From contig NC_133666.1 of assembly GCF_037893015.1 (NCBI RefSeq), positions 155,728,498-155,792,497 on the forward strand: 64,000 bases of DNA, in the 5' to 3' direction. The DNA is from Macrotis lagotis (Eukaryota > Chordata > Mammalia > Peramelemorphia > Peramelidae). Below, piece after piece: positions 47,901 to 54,699 of this stretch (positions within the stretch are counted from its first letter, which is position 1; the number at the start of each line of letters is the position of its first letter). Below the pieces are notes generated by a model. It was not told the DNA's origin. It worked only from the letters and a program-made list of their open reading frames with translations, and made no database searches. The translations under genes and the position numbers were made by a program.

Positions 47901-48007
47901 TCCAACAAACTGATGAGCATGATCGTCCACTTGCAGACTGTGTGATTACAAATAGTGGAAAGATAAATGTAAAAGAACCTTTTGTGGTTGAAGTTGATGA
48001 CTGGTAG
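20258..48007 (+). CDS. PPIC: PPIC, peptidyl-prolyl cis-trans isomerase C (cyclophilin C), whole spliced CDS
   Basis: Five exons join as 20258-20374, 39274-39387, 39982-40075, 46584-46768 and 47879-48007, giving 636 bases and 212 residues plus a TAG stop. Cyclophilins catalyse cis-trans isomerisation of Xaa-Pro bonds. PPIC is a secretory-pathway member that binds cyclosporin A. Residues 1 to about 24 form a signal peptide with a Leu/Val/Cys core, then comes a basic linker ([10 protein letters not shown]) and the cyclophilin barrel. By alignment with cyclophilin A, the catalytic and ligand-binding residues are R89, F94, M95, Q97, F147, W155, L156 and H160, all present. The C-terminus VVEVDDW matches the human PPIC ending VVEIADW, and the N-terminus lacks PPIB features, so PPIC is chosen over PPIB. 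Exon phases are 0, 0, 1, 0. No frameshift or premature stop is seen. Intron sizes are 18,899, 594, 6,508 and 1,110 bases. Confidence 0.96.
20861..21600. other. Intron 1 start, nothing recognised
   Basis: Composition falls back from CpG island to AT-rich within about 100 bases. No repeat family is evident. Confidence 0.5.
21620..21760 (-). mobile_element. MIR-type SINE, degenerate, antisense
   Basis: The order aacttgaaggaaatctaaca, ctagtttaatccctttattt and taagaaagttgaaac matches a reversed MIR. It is strongly diverged. Confidence 0.5.
22076..22190 (-). mobile_element. tRNA-derived SINE, antisense, partial
   Basis: It shows ttgccttgggtcgcacaact, then gtttgaactcagatccttct, and ccattgtaccacatagc near the end. 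The 3' tail is missing. It is an older SINE in intron 1. Confidence 0.75.
22420..22905 (-). mobile_element. L2 LINE, antisense
   Basis: Reversed L2 pattern: aggattttaaatgccaagc, tcctagagataagaagtcat, a gactctaagattgagaacct block and the final ggtggatcgtggtgccc. The same order occurs, longer, at 56250. Confidence 0.65.
22960..23335 (-). mobile_element. CR1/L3-clade LINE, antisense
   Basis: Reversed CR1/L3 order: ctgccctctgagatcaaata, acatttgaagacagttatca, tctcttttcctaggc (approximate), tgtattgcccaaaatggaaa and a caagg end. The pattern recurs at 42790 and 52600. Confidence 0.6.
23340..25250 (-). mobile_element. L1 LINE 3' half, antisense, in PPIC intron 1
   Basis: The minus frame at 24878-25096 reads [20 protein letters not shown] and [10 protein letters not shown], the ORF2 C-terminal third. 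The stretch 24600-24760 is the antisense of the Cys/Trp tail. The part left of about 23950 is a more diverged L1-like piece and may be a separate insertion. Confidence 0.75.
25255..25531 (-). mobile_element. L2 LINE, antisense, left part of a copy split by a provirus
   Basis: It carries aagttgggattttagcttaa, gggagagcattccagacatg and gagtaagggagtaaggtg. The same L2 continues at 30180 after the provirus. The short word aggaag at 25526-25531 is repeated at 30180-30185 and is the probable 6-bp target-site duplication. Confidence 0.7.
25532..26072 (+). repeat. 5' LTR of the provirus
   Basis: It shares long colinear blocks with 29597-30179, for example gagatccttttcacaggcag and tcctgcattcttttgcctat. 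A TATA-like box lies at 25895-25903 and an AATAAA at 25983-25988, in the order expected for U3-R. Its first bases are diverged, so the left edge is set by the putative duplication. Confidence 0.8.
28386..28543 (-). mobile_element. WSINE1-type SINE inserted in the provirus
   Basis: Antisense copy from a T-run through ttgcaaggcagtggggttaa to cacctagccacccc. The short word tttgctag occurs on both sides (28378-28385 and 28544-28551), a plausible target-site duplication. The nesting makes the SINE younger than the provirus. Confidence 0.92.
29597..30179 (+). repeat. 3' LTR of the provirus, with an internal 43-bp duplication
   Basis: It starts TGTCAAAAG directly after a purine tract and ends before the putative duplication aggaag. 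A block of about 43 bases (tacagcctaaaactatacaa...) is present twice in tandem at about 29804-29885 and only once in the 5' LTR, so it arose after insertion or in one LTR lineage. Confidence 0.8.
30180..30450 (-). mobile_element. L2 LINE, antisense, right part of the split copy
   Basis: It resumes the L2 interrupted at 25531: gaaaggttttggatgccaaa, tatttgatcctggtaatcct, gggagtcattggaatttatt. At 30395-30445 a separate sense L2-like 3' tail follows (gtagacacttaataaatg). Confidence 0.65.
30570..30660 (-). mobile_element. MIR-type SINE fragment, antisense
   Basis: It has ggggctggaagggaatttag, aatcaaatccaaccctttca and ttttatgg, the reversed MIR tail. Short. Confidence 0.5.
30783..31115 (+). mobile_element. 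MAR1-type CORE-SINE, near full length
   Basis: tRNA-like 5' part (ggatagagcactgaccctga, tgagttcaaatccag), CORE (actagctgtgtgatcttggg), then the MAR1 3' half: actggacccagatggctctg, gaaagtgaggctgatgattt, and a tail of tcaagaacaaaggttaac. A short internal duplication around ttcaaagtcagcttaaagt is visible. Confidence 0.88.
31116..31640. other. Intron 1, nothing recognised
   Basis: Mixed AT-rich sequence without a clear repeat family. Confidence 0.45.
31641..32190 (+). mobile_element. Degenerate L2 LINE, sense
   Basis: It follows the L2 3' non-coding order (cttacttcaattgttgaagt..., aatccatcctgcaaaatagg, atttcaagccctcaattaac) but with many gaps. Assignment is tentative. Confidence 0.4.
32392..33340 (-). 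mobile_element. L1 LINE insertion, 5'-truncated, with 12-bp TSD
   Basis: About 950 bases: 3' UTR at the left (antisense catgctatacattgatcta) and ORF2 end at the right. The minus frame at 32989-33315 stays open for 108 codons and reads [30 protein letters not shown] and [14 protein letters not shown], the ORF2 C-terminal Cys/Trp region. The target-site duplication ttacaattttta is at 32380-32391 and 33341-33352. The open frame and clean duplication make it the youngest L1 in the window. It is truncated and cannot be autonomous. Confidence 0.92.
32872..32947 (+). repeat. (CA)n/(TA)n microsatellite inside the L1
   Basis: ACACACACA followed by about 30 TA units with two TG/CA interruptions. It splits the C-terminal region of the young L1 copy. 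Confidence 0.97.
33353..34220. other. Intron 1, nothing recognised
   Basis: AT-rich sequence. The open frame at 33330-33611 has no domain and is likely chance. Confidence 0.45.
34222..34445 (-). mobile_element. MAR1-type CORE-SINE, 3' half, antisense
   Basis: The reversed tail tttgtctttcaatctcgaag is followed by gccatgacatgcaagtgaat, tttcactttctccaccagag and ggatccagcggctagatatg. The tRNA-like half is mostly missing. Confidence 0.8.
34880..34985 (+). mobile_element. L2 LINE 3' end fragment
   Basis: It shows ccttgaaggcagacacaatg, ttgtaatccttcacatcttg, and cacactgtttcacacatggt, the L2 terminal order. Confidence 0.55.
35195..35345 (+). mobile_element. MIR-type SINE, sense
   Basis: It shows gtgtacagaccactgaactt, aactggattcaaattctgcc, gatcatggccaaatcactta and ctctgaacccttagg, the MIR order, in sense. 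Confidence 0.65.
35350..36580. other. Intron 1, unassigned, with a TA-rich microsatellite
   Basis: A TA-rich run lies at 35409-35455. The rest, including a 116-codon minus frame at 36077-36427, shows no recognised family. Confidence 0.45.
36583..36692 (+). mobile_element. RTE-tailed SINE or RTE LINE 3' end
   Basis: The order attggaaatggcaaaccact, atatctttgcc, then atggagtcatgaaaagtcag and gaaaatgactgaataaaaac matches the RTE/BovB-type 3' tail used by marsupial and ruminant SINEs. Confidence 0.65.
36693..38920. other. Intron 1, unassigned
   Basis: About 2.2 kb with no recognised gene or repeat. Some stretches may be old LTR-element remnants but carry no diagnostic feature. Confidence 0.4.
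38925..39010 (+). mobile_element. L2 LINE 3' end fragment
   Basis: It shows ctccctggcactttgtacaa, then ttgtaggcacttaatgatg and a GAATGAATG-type tail, 264 bases before exon 2. Confidence 0.55.
39274..39387 (+). CDS. PPIC: PPIC coding exon 2
   Basis: It encodes residues 40-77, from [20 protein letters not shown] to FIALATGE, the first strands of the cyclophilin barrel. The acceptor is acatgtacag before 39274 and the donor is GAA|gtatgt at 39388. It is 38 codons long, phase 0 at both ends. It follows the 18.9-kb first intron. Confidence 0.96.
39690..39830 (-). mobile_element. MIR-type SINE, antisense, in intron 2
   Basis: It shows ataggattatagaggaagag, aatgaggaaattgaaacttg, gaagtgatatgtctgagatc and agcacagctgg, a reversed MIR. 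It fills part of the 594-base intron 2. Confidence 0.65.
39982..40075 (+). CDS. PPIC: PPIC coding exon 3 (catalytic R/F/Q motif)
   Basis: It encodes residues 78-108 plus the first base of Gly109. The segment [16 protein letters not shown] carries the cyclophilin signature with catalytic R89 and ligand-contact F94, M95 and Q97. The acceptor is a pyrimidine tract ending in ttttag before 39982. The donor is GGAG|gtaatt at 40076. The phase 1 junction is restored by exon 4. Confidence 0.96.
40150..40860 (-). mobile_element. L1 LINE 3' region, antisense, fragmented
   Basis: It shows ccattccccaataatggaca, ttttttgccaccacaaaaag and a repeated block near 40780-40840 (ttattatataaac...ttccgttcactt) that resembles 40400-40450. 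Two overlapping L1 3' ends, or one with an internal duplication, are possible. Confidence 0.6.
40870..42030 (-). mobile_element. Possible retroviral env-like fossil, antisense, broken
   Basis: Read on the minus strand, parts of this stretch have coding-like composition, rich in cysteines and N-glycosylation-type triplets, as in a retroviral surface protein. No LTRs or pol could be tied to it, and it is broken in several places. It lies in PPIC intron 3 and a SINE (41846-41990) interrupts it. Non-viral unique sequence is the alternative. Confidence 0.3.
41846..41990 (-). mobile_element. WSINE1-type SINE, antisense
   Basis: It shows taggtttttacaaggcaatg, ttgcccaaggccacacagct, aggtactcctgactccaggg and atgccacctagtc. 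It is full length or nearly so. No clear target-site duplication. Confidence 0.9.
42034..42186 (+). repeat. Minisatellite, three copies of a 50-51 bp unit
   Basis: Units start at 42034, 42084 and 42135, each beginning ctgaagaccacttcatgg or a close variant and containing a short palindrome around tccataatcatgga. The copies differ at roughly 10-15% of sites. Confidence 0.93.
42190..42785. other. Intron 3, unassigned
   Basis: Nothing recognised. The two opposite open frames at 42468-42708 overlap and have no domain. Confidence 0.4.
42790..43180 (-). mobile_element. CR1/L3-clade LINE, antisense
   Basis: Order: tagaacctcagtagttgtcc, gtagttatccagctctgctt, tttttcctgacatcaagcc, catttgcctctttttaaatg, ttcttccacatgatagtcct. 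This is the reversed CR1/L3 order and better preserved than the copy at 22960. Confidence 0.75.
43190..43665. mobile_element. L1-derived fragments, mixed orientation
   Basis: 43280-43390 resembles the antisense L1 3' block also seen at 40250-40330 (a ctaccattag...aaccaagcaaaat pattern). 43590-43640 reads like a sense L1 end (gaagaaccaggagatcaatt). A small TA run lies between. Confidence 0.4.
43690..44510 (+). mobile_element. L2 LINE 3' portion, sense
   Basis: Colinear with the L2 3' region: attattgcaataaccttcta, actgatcttcctaaaataca, gatctgaccatgtgcttctt, gtgagctccttgagggcagg, tcagtgcttagcacagtaat and a taaagacttgcagctgactg end. The best sense L2 in the window. Confidence 0.8.
44520..44710 (-). 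mobile_element. CR1/L3-clade LINE fragment, antisense
   Basis: It shows aaatgtcctagaggtaggtt, tgacattagctttcttggct and gccatatcatacagcttcat, a reversed CR1/L3 segment lying downstream in antisense order of the part at 42790. Confidence 0.6.
44711..45614. other. Intron 3, unassigned
   Basis: AT-rich. It includes one copy of a 60-bp sequence (45412-45475) that recurs at 47245-47305. Nothing else recognised. Confidence 0.45.
45412..45475 (+). repeat. Copy 1 of an unidentified intronic repeat pair
   Basis: It shares gtcaccatattctttg and flanking bases with 47245-47305 at roughly 85-90% identity over about 60 bases, same strand. The family is not recognised. Confidence 0.75.
45615..45780 (-). 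mobile_element. MIR-type SINE, antisense
   Basis: It shows aggatcatagattagaaaag, cgtccaacctttcattttat, agatgaagaaagattcagta, acccaaggtcacacaggtag and agctgaaatttgaattg, a well-ordered reversed MIR. Confidence 0.8.
45781..46583. other. Intron 3 end, nothing recognised
   Basis: AT-rich intronic sequence leading to the exon 4 acceptor. No repeat family identified. Confidence 0.5.
46584..46768 (+). CDS. PPIC: PPIC coding exon 4 (W/H ligand-binding loop)
   Basis: It completes Gly109 and encodes residues 110-170. It contains [20 protein letters not shown] and [20 protein letters not shown], which include F147, W155 (the cyclosporin-contacting Trp) and H160. The acceptor is tttgttttag before 46584 and the donor is ATG|gtaatt at 46769. 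A longer open frame runs past the donor into the intron but ends in FF, so splicing at 46769 is preferred. Confidence 0.96.
46800..46890 (+). repeat. AT-rich low-complexity run just after exon 4
   Basis: Alternating TA and ATT words begin about 30 bases after the exon 4 donor. Not a clean microsatellite. Confidence 0.7.
47245..47305 (+). repeat. Copy 2 of the unidentified intronic repeat pair
   Basis: Same-strand match to 45412-45475. It ends about 70 bases before the left arm of the inverted repeat in intron 4. Confidence 0.75.
47376..47681. repeat. Near-perfect 131-bp inverted repeat with a 44-bp spacer, PPIC intron 4
   Basis: The left arm 47376-47506 and right arm 47551-47681 are reverse complements over 131 bases. 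The only mismatches I see are two adjacent positions near the outer end (left gagttttaac against reversed right gagtcctaac). The spacer is 47507-47550. The arms start ctatttgtataccataacat. I see no known transposon termini, and no target-site duplication beside the arms. In PPIC pre-mRNA it would form a long RNA hairpin about 200 bases before exon 5. Confidence 0.97.
47879..48007 (+). CDS. PPIC: PPIC coding exon 5 (C-terminus and stop)
   Basis: It encodes residues 171-212, from [20 protein letters not shown] to the end FVVEVDDW, then TAG at 48005-48007. The acceptor is a long CT-rich tract ending ttttttcctag before 47879. The conserved terminal Trp and the lack of an ER-retention tetrapeptide agree with PPIC as I know it. 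Confidence 0.96.
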   Translation, partial: AVVHTIELQQTDEHDRPLADCVITNSGKINVKEPFVVEVDDW

Positions 48008-48550
48008 CAATTTGAAGAAGAGAACAAAACTGATGTTTACTCCTGGTGGAAACTATGGAATATTTAGTGTGACTTTTTTTTGTTGTCTTTATTTTTTTCA
48101 TATAAATACATAGCAAACTTGTTCAAGAAACAGGAAGCAGTAGCAGTAGATCAAGCAAAAAGAACTTTTAAAAAAACTGCTCCTTTCAGCAATGTAGCAC
48201 TTAGAAGAGTGCTGAGAAAAAGAAATGTGGCTTAATGCTTGTTGCTTATTACAGCTTATTGATGGTACTATTAATTAAGAAATTTTTTGTAGAGAATTTT
48301 GTATGATACAAAGGTGTCAGGAAAGCCTATCAAAATATTCTATTTCTTTTTATGTCTATAAAGAGCTAAACCAAAAAAATATAACAATTACCATGCTGTC
48401 CTATATGGTTCTGTGAAAAAGTTATCAACATATTTTAAAGTCCCATTGATGGTTTTGTATTCAAATACAAGTTCTTTTCAACTGAAGCTTAAAATTAATG
48501 TATGTTACAGGGATTTTTATAAGAATAAAAAGTTTGATAATTTGTATATT
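48008..48550 (+). other. PPIC: PPIC 3' untranslated region (probable extent)
   Basis: This AT-rich stretch after the stop codon holds no recognisable repeat, in contrast with both sides. The end is placed about 20 bases after the AATAAA at 48524. The extent is inferred; transcripts may end elsewhere. Confidence 0.55.
48524..48529 (+). terminator. PPIC: Poly(A) signal AATAAA, probable PPIC
   Basis: A canonical AATAAA lies 517 bases after the stop codon. T-rich sequence with some G follows within about 40 bases, as a downstream element would. I see no earlier AATAAA in the UTR. Confidence 0.55.
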
Positions 48551-48804
48551 AAATATGTAAACAGCTTTTTTTGCTTTTTAAATCAAGAAATATTTAAGTG
48601 CCTCAGAGTAAAAAAATGATTTATAATTTATCTTTTTTTAAAAAAGTGAGCCATTTTGCTTATGCTATATGTCAAAAATATGGACACAACTGAATAACTT
48701 AAGAGATACATGTTGACTATCTCTACTAACTTTGATCCACCTGTTACAGATTTTAGTAGTTTATTAATGGAGAAGACAGAAACAAAGATGTTGGGAGAAA
48801 AACA
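48551..48804. other. Downstream flank, nothing recognised
   Basis: AT-rich sequence between the PPIC 3' UTR and the first downstream SINE. Confidence 0.5.
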
Positions 48805-48990
48805 GGGGGCAACTAGGTGGTACAGTGGATAGAGTACAGGCCCTGGAGTCAGGAGTACCTGAGTTGAAATCCGACCTCAGACACTTAATAAGTATCTAGC
48901 TGTGTTACTTAGGACAAGTCACTTAATCCCATTGCCTTGCCAAAAAAAAAAGAAAAGAAAAGAAAAGAAAGGAAAAGAAAAAGAAACACT
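48805..48990 (+). mobile_element. WSINE1-type SINE with an expanded AAAAG tail
   Basis: It runs from gggggcaactaggtggtaca to cccattgccttgcc, then a tail at about 48942-48985 grown into AAAAG repeats. The tail creates a Lys-Glu-rich open frame that is not a gene. Confidence 0.92.
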
Positions 48991-49287
48991 GAAAAACTCT
49001 CTCAACAGAGAAAAACACTAGGAAGAAAGATGGTTGATGTGTCTTGTTTTCTAGAATCAAAGCTGCAAAAGGTCTTGAAGTTAAAAGTTAAGAAGACCTG
49101 GTTCCTAAGACATGGTAACAAGGTGACAAATATAAATTTCCTATCTATGGTATAGATAGCAGAAATGAAGATTTTGTTTTATCATCATGAAAGAGATATG
49201 AGTTATCTCACTGAAGAGACCCTCTTTTGGACCAGAAGGCTAACTAAAATTAAGGCTCACAGGATGGGAAATCAAAATCCATAATAG

Positions 49288-49433
49288 GGGTGGCTAGGTG
49301 GCACAGTGGATAGAGCACCAGCCATGGAGTCAGGACTACCTGAGTTCAAATCCAGCCTCAGACACTTAATAATTACCTAGCTGTGTAGCCTTGGGCAAGC
49401 CACTTAACCCCATTGCCTTGCAAAAATTAAAAA
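49288..49433 (+). mobile_element. WSINE1-type SINE with 14-bp TSD
   Basis: It runs from ggggtggctaggtggcacag to ccattgccttgc plus a tail. The target-site duplication aaaatccataatag is at 49274-49287 and 49434-49447. Confidence 0.94.
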
Positions 49434-49447
49434 AAAATCCATAATAG

Positions 49448-52400
49448 AGCTGAGTTCAGACAAGAGCTGATGTCTGGTCAGATGTCCAGTAAAATCTGAG
49501 AGGAGACCTCAGGGCTTACACGTCCTGCTCCTCTCCATCTGTTCTCTAAGTTTTTTCTTGTTTGATTGTGACCTGCACTCACATTGTCACGTCAGTGAAA
49601 GTTTCAGATCAAGTAGCAACTATTAACAATATGCTGGTAAATAGTTAAGAACTGGCGGAAAGATAAAATATATATGCAGACATACCTTTAAGTTTAATTT
49701 ATACTATTAACTTTCTACTATCACTTTCTTAGGTCTCAACAATTAACAGTAAAGCCTTAAATTGTAGTGTTTGCTGATTTCCAAGTTATAAATGCTCATA
49801 ATGAAAACTGAATAATTGGCTTTGCTGAGCAAATTCTAGATGATCTCAAGACTTGTTTGTTACTACTACAATTCCCTTGAACTTAGAGGAATACACTTCT
49901 ATTACTGTACTCTATTTCTCCTGAACCCCATCCAAGGAGCTTCCTATTTAACAAATAAACCTAGATTAATTCTAGTAATTCTGAATCAGAATACATTTAC
50001 TAAGCAGAAAACATTTATTATTATTGCTATAAATAATAGAAATAACATTCAGACCTACAGTGTCTGAAAAAGGACAGTGGGCTAAACTTGCAGAACAAGG
50101 AGGTACATGTGTAGGGAACATGTACTTGAGCAGTTTACAACATTGGGATTACTGGTCTTGATTTCCTTTTTTTTATTTTCCCCCATCAGGAAGAGAGTAC
50201 CAATAATTCAGTGATGGGTATAACTGCTTCTCTGTTAAGTTGCTTTTTTTCTGTTCTGCTTTGCTGTTATAGAAAAAGTAGAAACCCTAAGCTAAGGATC
50301 TGCAGAGCTTTTCTTGGTTTGCCCCTATGATTAACCTCTGAGGGATTTCCAGTTCCCATACAGTAGGCTGAAGTACAAGTAAAACCTTTTCTCTTTCAGT
50401 CAGATCTTCAACTCAGCTCTGTTCTTAACTGTTCTGAATTCTTCTGAGCTCTGAGTATTGTGTAAGTAAGCCCAATCACCCTAGTGGTCCAAATCAGGGT
50501 CTCCAATGAGATCATTCATTTCTATCTCATGGTAATACACCAAAATCCATATTTCTAACATCCACAGAATAACTAAATAACATTAGATTGTCTCAAGGTC
50601 AATGCATAGATTTGGGGGACCAGGATTTCCTAGCTATTAACTTAAAGTCTTCATAAAATCAATTTTCATATTCAGTCATGGGAAAAAAGTCATTTCAACC
50701 ATCATCATTTTCTCTGAATGGTCGCTATTTTCATTGTTGCTTTGAATTCCTTGATTTCATCCTTTCCCCAAACTATCCATATTTGAAAGCATCCTTTTTA
50801 TATGGGGGAGGGGGAATTCATTTAATATTTTTTGTGTGGTATGGCATATTTTATAGTTAACTTATGTTATATAGTATAATAACATTCTTTCAAAACTCCT
50901 TTGAATCCTTGAAAAGATGACACCATATATTCCAACTTTACTCCTTTGATTTCTGCATTATAATTCTTATACTTAATTGCACTTTTCAGTTTTCTTATTT
51001 ATATGTAATACCACTTCTAGAACTATCCCCCCAACTCATATGCAAGCTGAACTGAATATTCCAAGTTCAAGTCTGTATTCCTAAAAGTGTTGTTCATACA
51101 CTAGTATATTTATTTTTATAAAAGTATGCTATTTTACACAAACAGCTTGAAGTAATGTCATTTTCTGTACGGGCATATCACAAACTATAAAAACAAGAGG
51201 TTACCTCACCCTATAAACCTAGGTGCTCTACTCTCTTACCCAGATAACAACAACGCTGGTGGGGACAATGCCACCACACAGGGAACACCAGGAGGAGGAT
51301 CATAAACATAAGGAACACACCAGGTTAAGGCAACTCACACCCCGGCACTGCTGGGGCCATTATTTTTTCACCCCCTACCCCCATGACGACTATTTTGCTG
51401 CATGGATTACTCTGCTTGGTTCAGCATCCATGGATTAATCAACTTCATATGAAGTCTCTGGGCCTGCTTTGCTGGTAATGGAATCCTCTACTACTATAGT
51501 TAAGTTGCTGTGCTACAAAATGTCACTTCCAGTGGGAGAGGGAAACAGGAAAGTCTTCCCTCTTCCCTTATGCATTCTGAAAGAGGAGAAAGGGTTTTCT
51601 TTCCAGAGATGGAATATTTCTCCAACTAATTTTCTTTTTGACTGCTATAGAAGACTTACTTAGTGTTGATTCTTAAGAGTAATGGAAATGGAAATGATTG
51701 ATTCTTTAGCTAACAAATGGCTAGCCATTGTAAAATTCTATGAAGCTAAAAAAAAGGAATTTATACCTCAGAAATATATAAAATTTATTTACCCTTTTTA
51801 AAGTCAGAAAGAGGTGAGTCATTTTATAAGGTACAAATGTACTAATTCCACTTTTGAGATCTTTATAATCTGAATAGTTACTCAGAATATAGGCTTCTAA
51901 GGATTCACAATCTTTTCAAGCTCTGAGGGTAATCAATTCAAATCCTTAATATCTCATTGTCTCTGTCACCCTTCTATTTTTTTCTGCCAGGGGCCATTTA
52001 GATATTTATAACATCATTCTTGGGCTATATTTGGTCAAATATTAATTCACCCCTAAAATAGCGCCTAGATTTTTTGAATTTCGAGTCCTGCCTGAGGGGT
52101 CAGACATTCCCCACTGCTGCCTTCCACTATTTCAACAAGTAGAAGAATTACTACATAAAACATTTTATTAAGGTACATGATGGTTCAAACTTGAAACTTT
52201 TTCAAACACAGATTTGCCTATGAGATTCATTGGGTTTGAGGGGGGGACTTTAGAACACCACTAGCCCTCTGGAGCTAATAGGGTAACATAGTAGAGGGAA
52301 TGAGAAAAAGAATCCTTGGAGCCTTTTGTATATACAATCAGTTCTGATTCCAGAACTGATTAAATATATTTTAATTATAATCTAGTAAGGGAATAGGAAA

Positions 52401-52595
52401 AATACACAGAATCTCTATGAATGCTCTGACACAGAGCATAGTTACTATATCTGGAGGCAGAGTCTCCAGGCACTAAATTGTATTGGTACAAAGTGGTATA
52501 GATTGCACATGCCTGAAGGAATGGGCCCTTGAAGGAATGGTCAGTCTCCTATTATACAGAAATTCCAACATATTCTCAAAAAGTGATGATCCAAT
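49448..52595. other. Downstream flank, about 3.1 kb unassigned
   Basis: No gene or firm repeat is seen. Around 51200-51440 a less AT-rich stretch begins with a TATAAAC word and holds a 71-codon frame of unknown nature. Confidence 0.45.
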
Positions 52596-52599
52596 TCCA

Positions 52600-53350
52600 T
52601 TGACAGATCTCTAATAAGAGGGAATTCTTCATCTCCTAGGGCAATTCACATTGCTGGTTGTGAAGAAGTTTTCCCTTGTACCAGACCATAATTTACATTC
52701 TGTAATTCCTATCCATTAGCTATATCATTGGTTTTGGGATTTAAGCAGAACAAACTGAATCTTTTCAAATGACAATTCTGCAAAGAACTGAAGATAGCTA
52801 CTGTGTCTCCAAAATTACTGTCTTGTAGGTTAAATATCCTTGCATCCTTCAAACAGTTCTCATATGGAACAGATTTCATTTCTCTCACTATATTAATCAC
52901 TCTTCTTTGAACTCACTCTAGGCAGCAAAAACTTCTTAATGTGGCATTCACAGTTGGACACTACTCCAGATAAGCTTGAGCCAAGGTGGAGAATTCATGG
53001 TACTATCACCTCCAATATGTTGGAAACTAAATATTTATTAGATGGCATTACCTTTTTTTAGTAGTCATATTACACAATCAACTCACATTAATCCCCTAAT
53101 CCATTGATACCTTCAATTCCTTCCTCTTTCCTCCTATCGTTGATTTTTAAAACTTATGTTAGGCTACATTTGTTCTTATCAAGTTTCATCTTATTAGATT
53201 TAGCCTGATTAACAGCTCCCTAGCAGTATCTATTGTTTTATTCCTTATTGCTATGATGTTAAGAGTTTAATTTGTCTAAGAGTATTCTTCATCATCAGGA
53301 TCTCATCTATTCTTTCTATGGAGGGAATGGATTTGTAGGAAGGCATCATG
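52600..53350 (-). mobile_element. CR1/L3-clade LINE, antisense
   Basis: Order: tggttgtgaagaagttttcc, tttgggatttaagcagaac, gaagatagctactgtgtctc, ttcaaacagttctcatatgg, aatgtggcattcacagttgg, ctactccagataagcttgag, caagtttcatcttattagat. This is the longest reversed CR1/L3 in the window. Confidence 0.8.
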
Positions 53351-53379
53351 GATTTGGGGTGTAAGGAATATTTTGTCCC

Positions 53380-53689
53380 AACTGTTCTTACTATACCACC
53401 TTAGTAAATATTCCTTTTGAAAACTATCTGAGATTGGCTACTTAAATGATTCTTCACTAATAATTTTGTGAAATGCATGGATGGGGGCTCAAGCAAATGG
53501 CATTAGAGATTTACCCTTGAACCTTAGAAGGAAAATTAGGCTTGTTCCAGGTCCTGAGACTCATCTGTGAGATTGGGAGTTGGAATGTGAATACTCAGAA
53601 CATATACATCCATCAATAGGGTGTTTGAGTTTTTTGACAGTCAAATTAAATTCAACAACAAAACTTTATTTTATACCTACGTGTAAAAT
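53380..53689. other. Downstream flank, nothing recognised
   Basis: No repeat or gene features. Confidence 0.45.
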
Positions 53690-54052
53690 TCTTTGCTAAT
53701 ACTGAGGATATAGAGATGGAAAACTGCCTGGTTCCTTGCTTAAAGGAATTAATAATACAAAAAAGAGGAAATCTGTGTATACTGCTATGCTGTATACCCA
53801 AGGTAAAATAAAACAGGATCAAAGGAAAAGTATGTACAAAGAAAATTTGAGAGAAATCTCAATAAGAATCATAATAAGCATCATAGAAATGGAGGTAGTG
53901 CATTCTAGACATGAGAAAACGTCTGAAGGAATACATGGAAGCAGGAGAATGGTGTATGACAGATGCAATAACAGTAGTATTCTTGTGTGACTGGAATGTT
54001 GGGTGTGTAAAGGAGAATACTGTGAAACAGGGCTGGAAAGGCAAATTGAAAA
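53690..54052 (-). mobile_element. L2 LINE, antisense fragment
   Basis: It shows atactgaggatatagagatg, ggttccttgcttaaagg, then gtgcattctagacatgagaa, the 5'-ward ORF2 pattern of reversed L2 also seen at 5130 and 25255. The adjacent SINE is a later insertion. Confidence 0.55.
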
Positions 54053-54066
54053 ATCTATCCCTTCTT

Positions 54067-54219
54067 TTTTTTTTTTTAGGTTAGGCAAGGCAAACGTGGT
54101 TAAGTGGCTTGCCCAAGGCCACACAGCTAGGTAATTATTAAGTGTCTGAGACCAGACTTGAACCCAGGTACTCCTGACTCCAAAGCCGGTGCTTTATCCA
54201 CTACTCCACCTAGCCGCTG
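54067..54219 (-). mobile_element. WSINE1-type SINE with 14-bp TSD
   Basis: Antisense copy from a T-run through caaggcaaacgtggttaagt to ccacctagccgct. The target-site duplication atctatcccttctt is at 54053-54066 and 54220-54233. It shares the ggataaagc and gtttgcc subfamily variants with the copy at 10917. Confidence 0.94.
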
Positions 54220-54233
54220 ATCTATCCCTTCTT

Positions 54234-54699
54234 GAGAAGAGGAGGAATACTCCTTTTGTTAATTATATGAGGGATTATCAGTCTGAAATTTCAAATGCTC
54301 TGCTAGCTACTATTGATATGCTGATTTTGCTTGCTGGAGGCCCTTATTGCATCCCCCTAGAACTGACAGATCAGGTTACCATTGCTTGGCTAGGTACAGT
54401 GGCTCCTAAGGATACCATTAAGGGGTTATGGGTTCTTTAATGCTACTGGCTGAAATACCCAGTCTAACCTTCACCCAGTTTTCTCCTAGATAATGATCAC
54501 TAGTTATGGTTAGATTCTCCCTTATGTAATTGATTGACCTAATGATTAACTCCCTAGTATCATTTAACTAATTAACATCAATTAGCTCTTACAAAGGGAT
54601 ATTTACAGAGAAGTTAGAGAAAGAACATAAATATGCAAACATTTCACTCCCAACTTTAGGAACACACACTCCCTTACAGCATCTCAATGCCTAGGGAGA
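54234..54699. other. Downstream flank, unassigned
   Basis: No recognisable family. The 83-codon frame at 54189-54440 starts inside the SINE and has no domain. Confidence 0.4.

Noticed and set aside
39274-48007. PPIB instead of PPIC
   Set aside because: The [10 protein letters not shown] linker, the HDRPL block and the C-terminal DDW fit PPIC. PPIB has a KKGPKVTVKV linker and ends in AIAKE.
48937-49155. Lys/Glu/Arg-rich frame resembling a coiled coil
   Set aside because: It is the AAAAG-expanded tail of a SINE.
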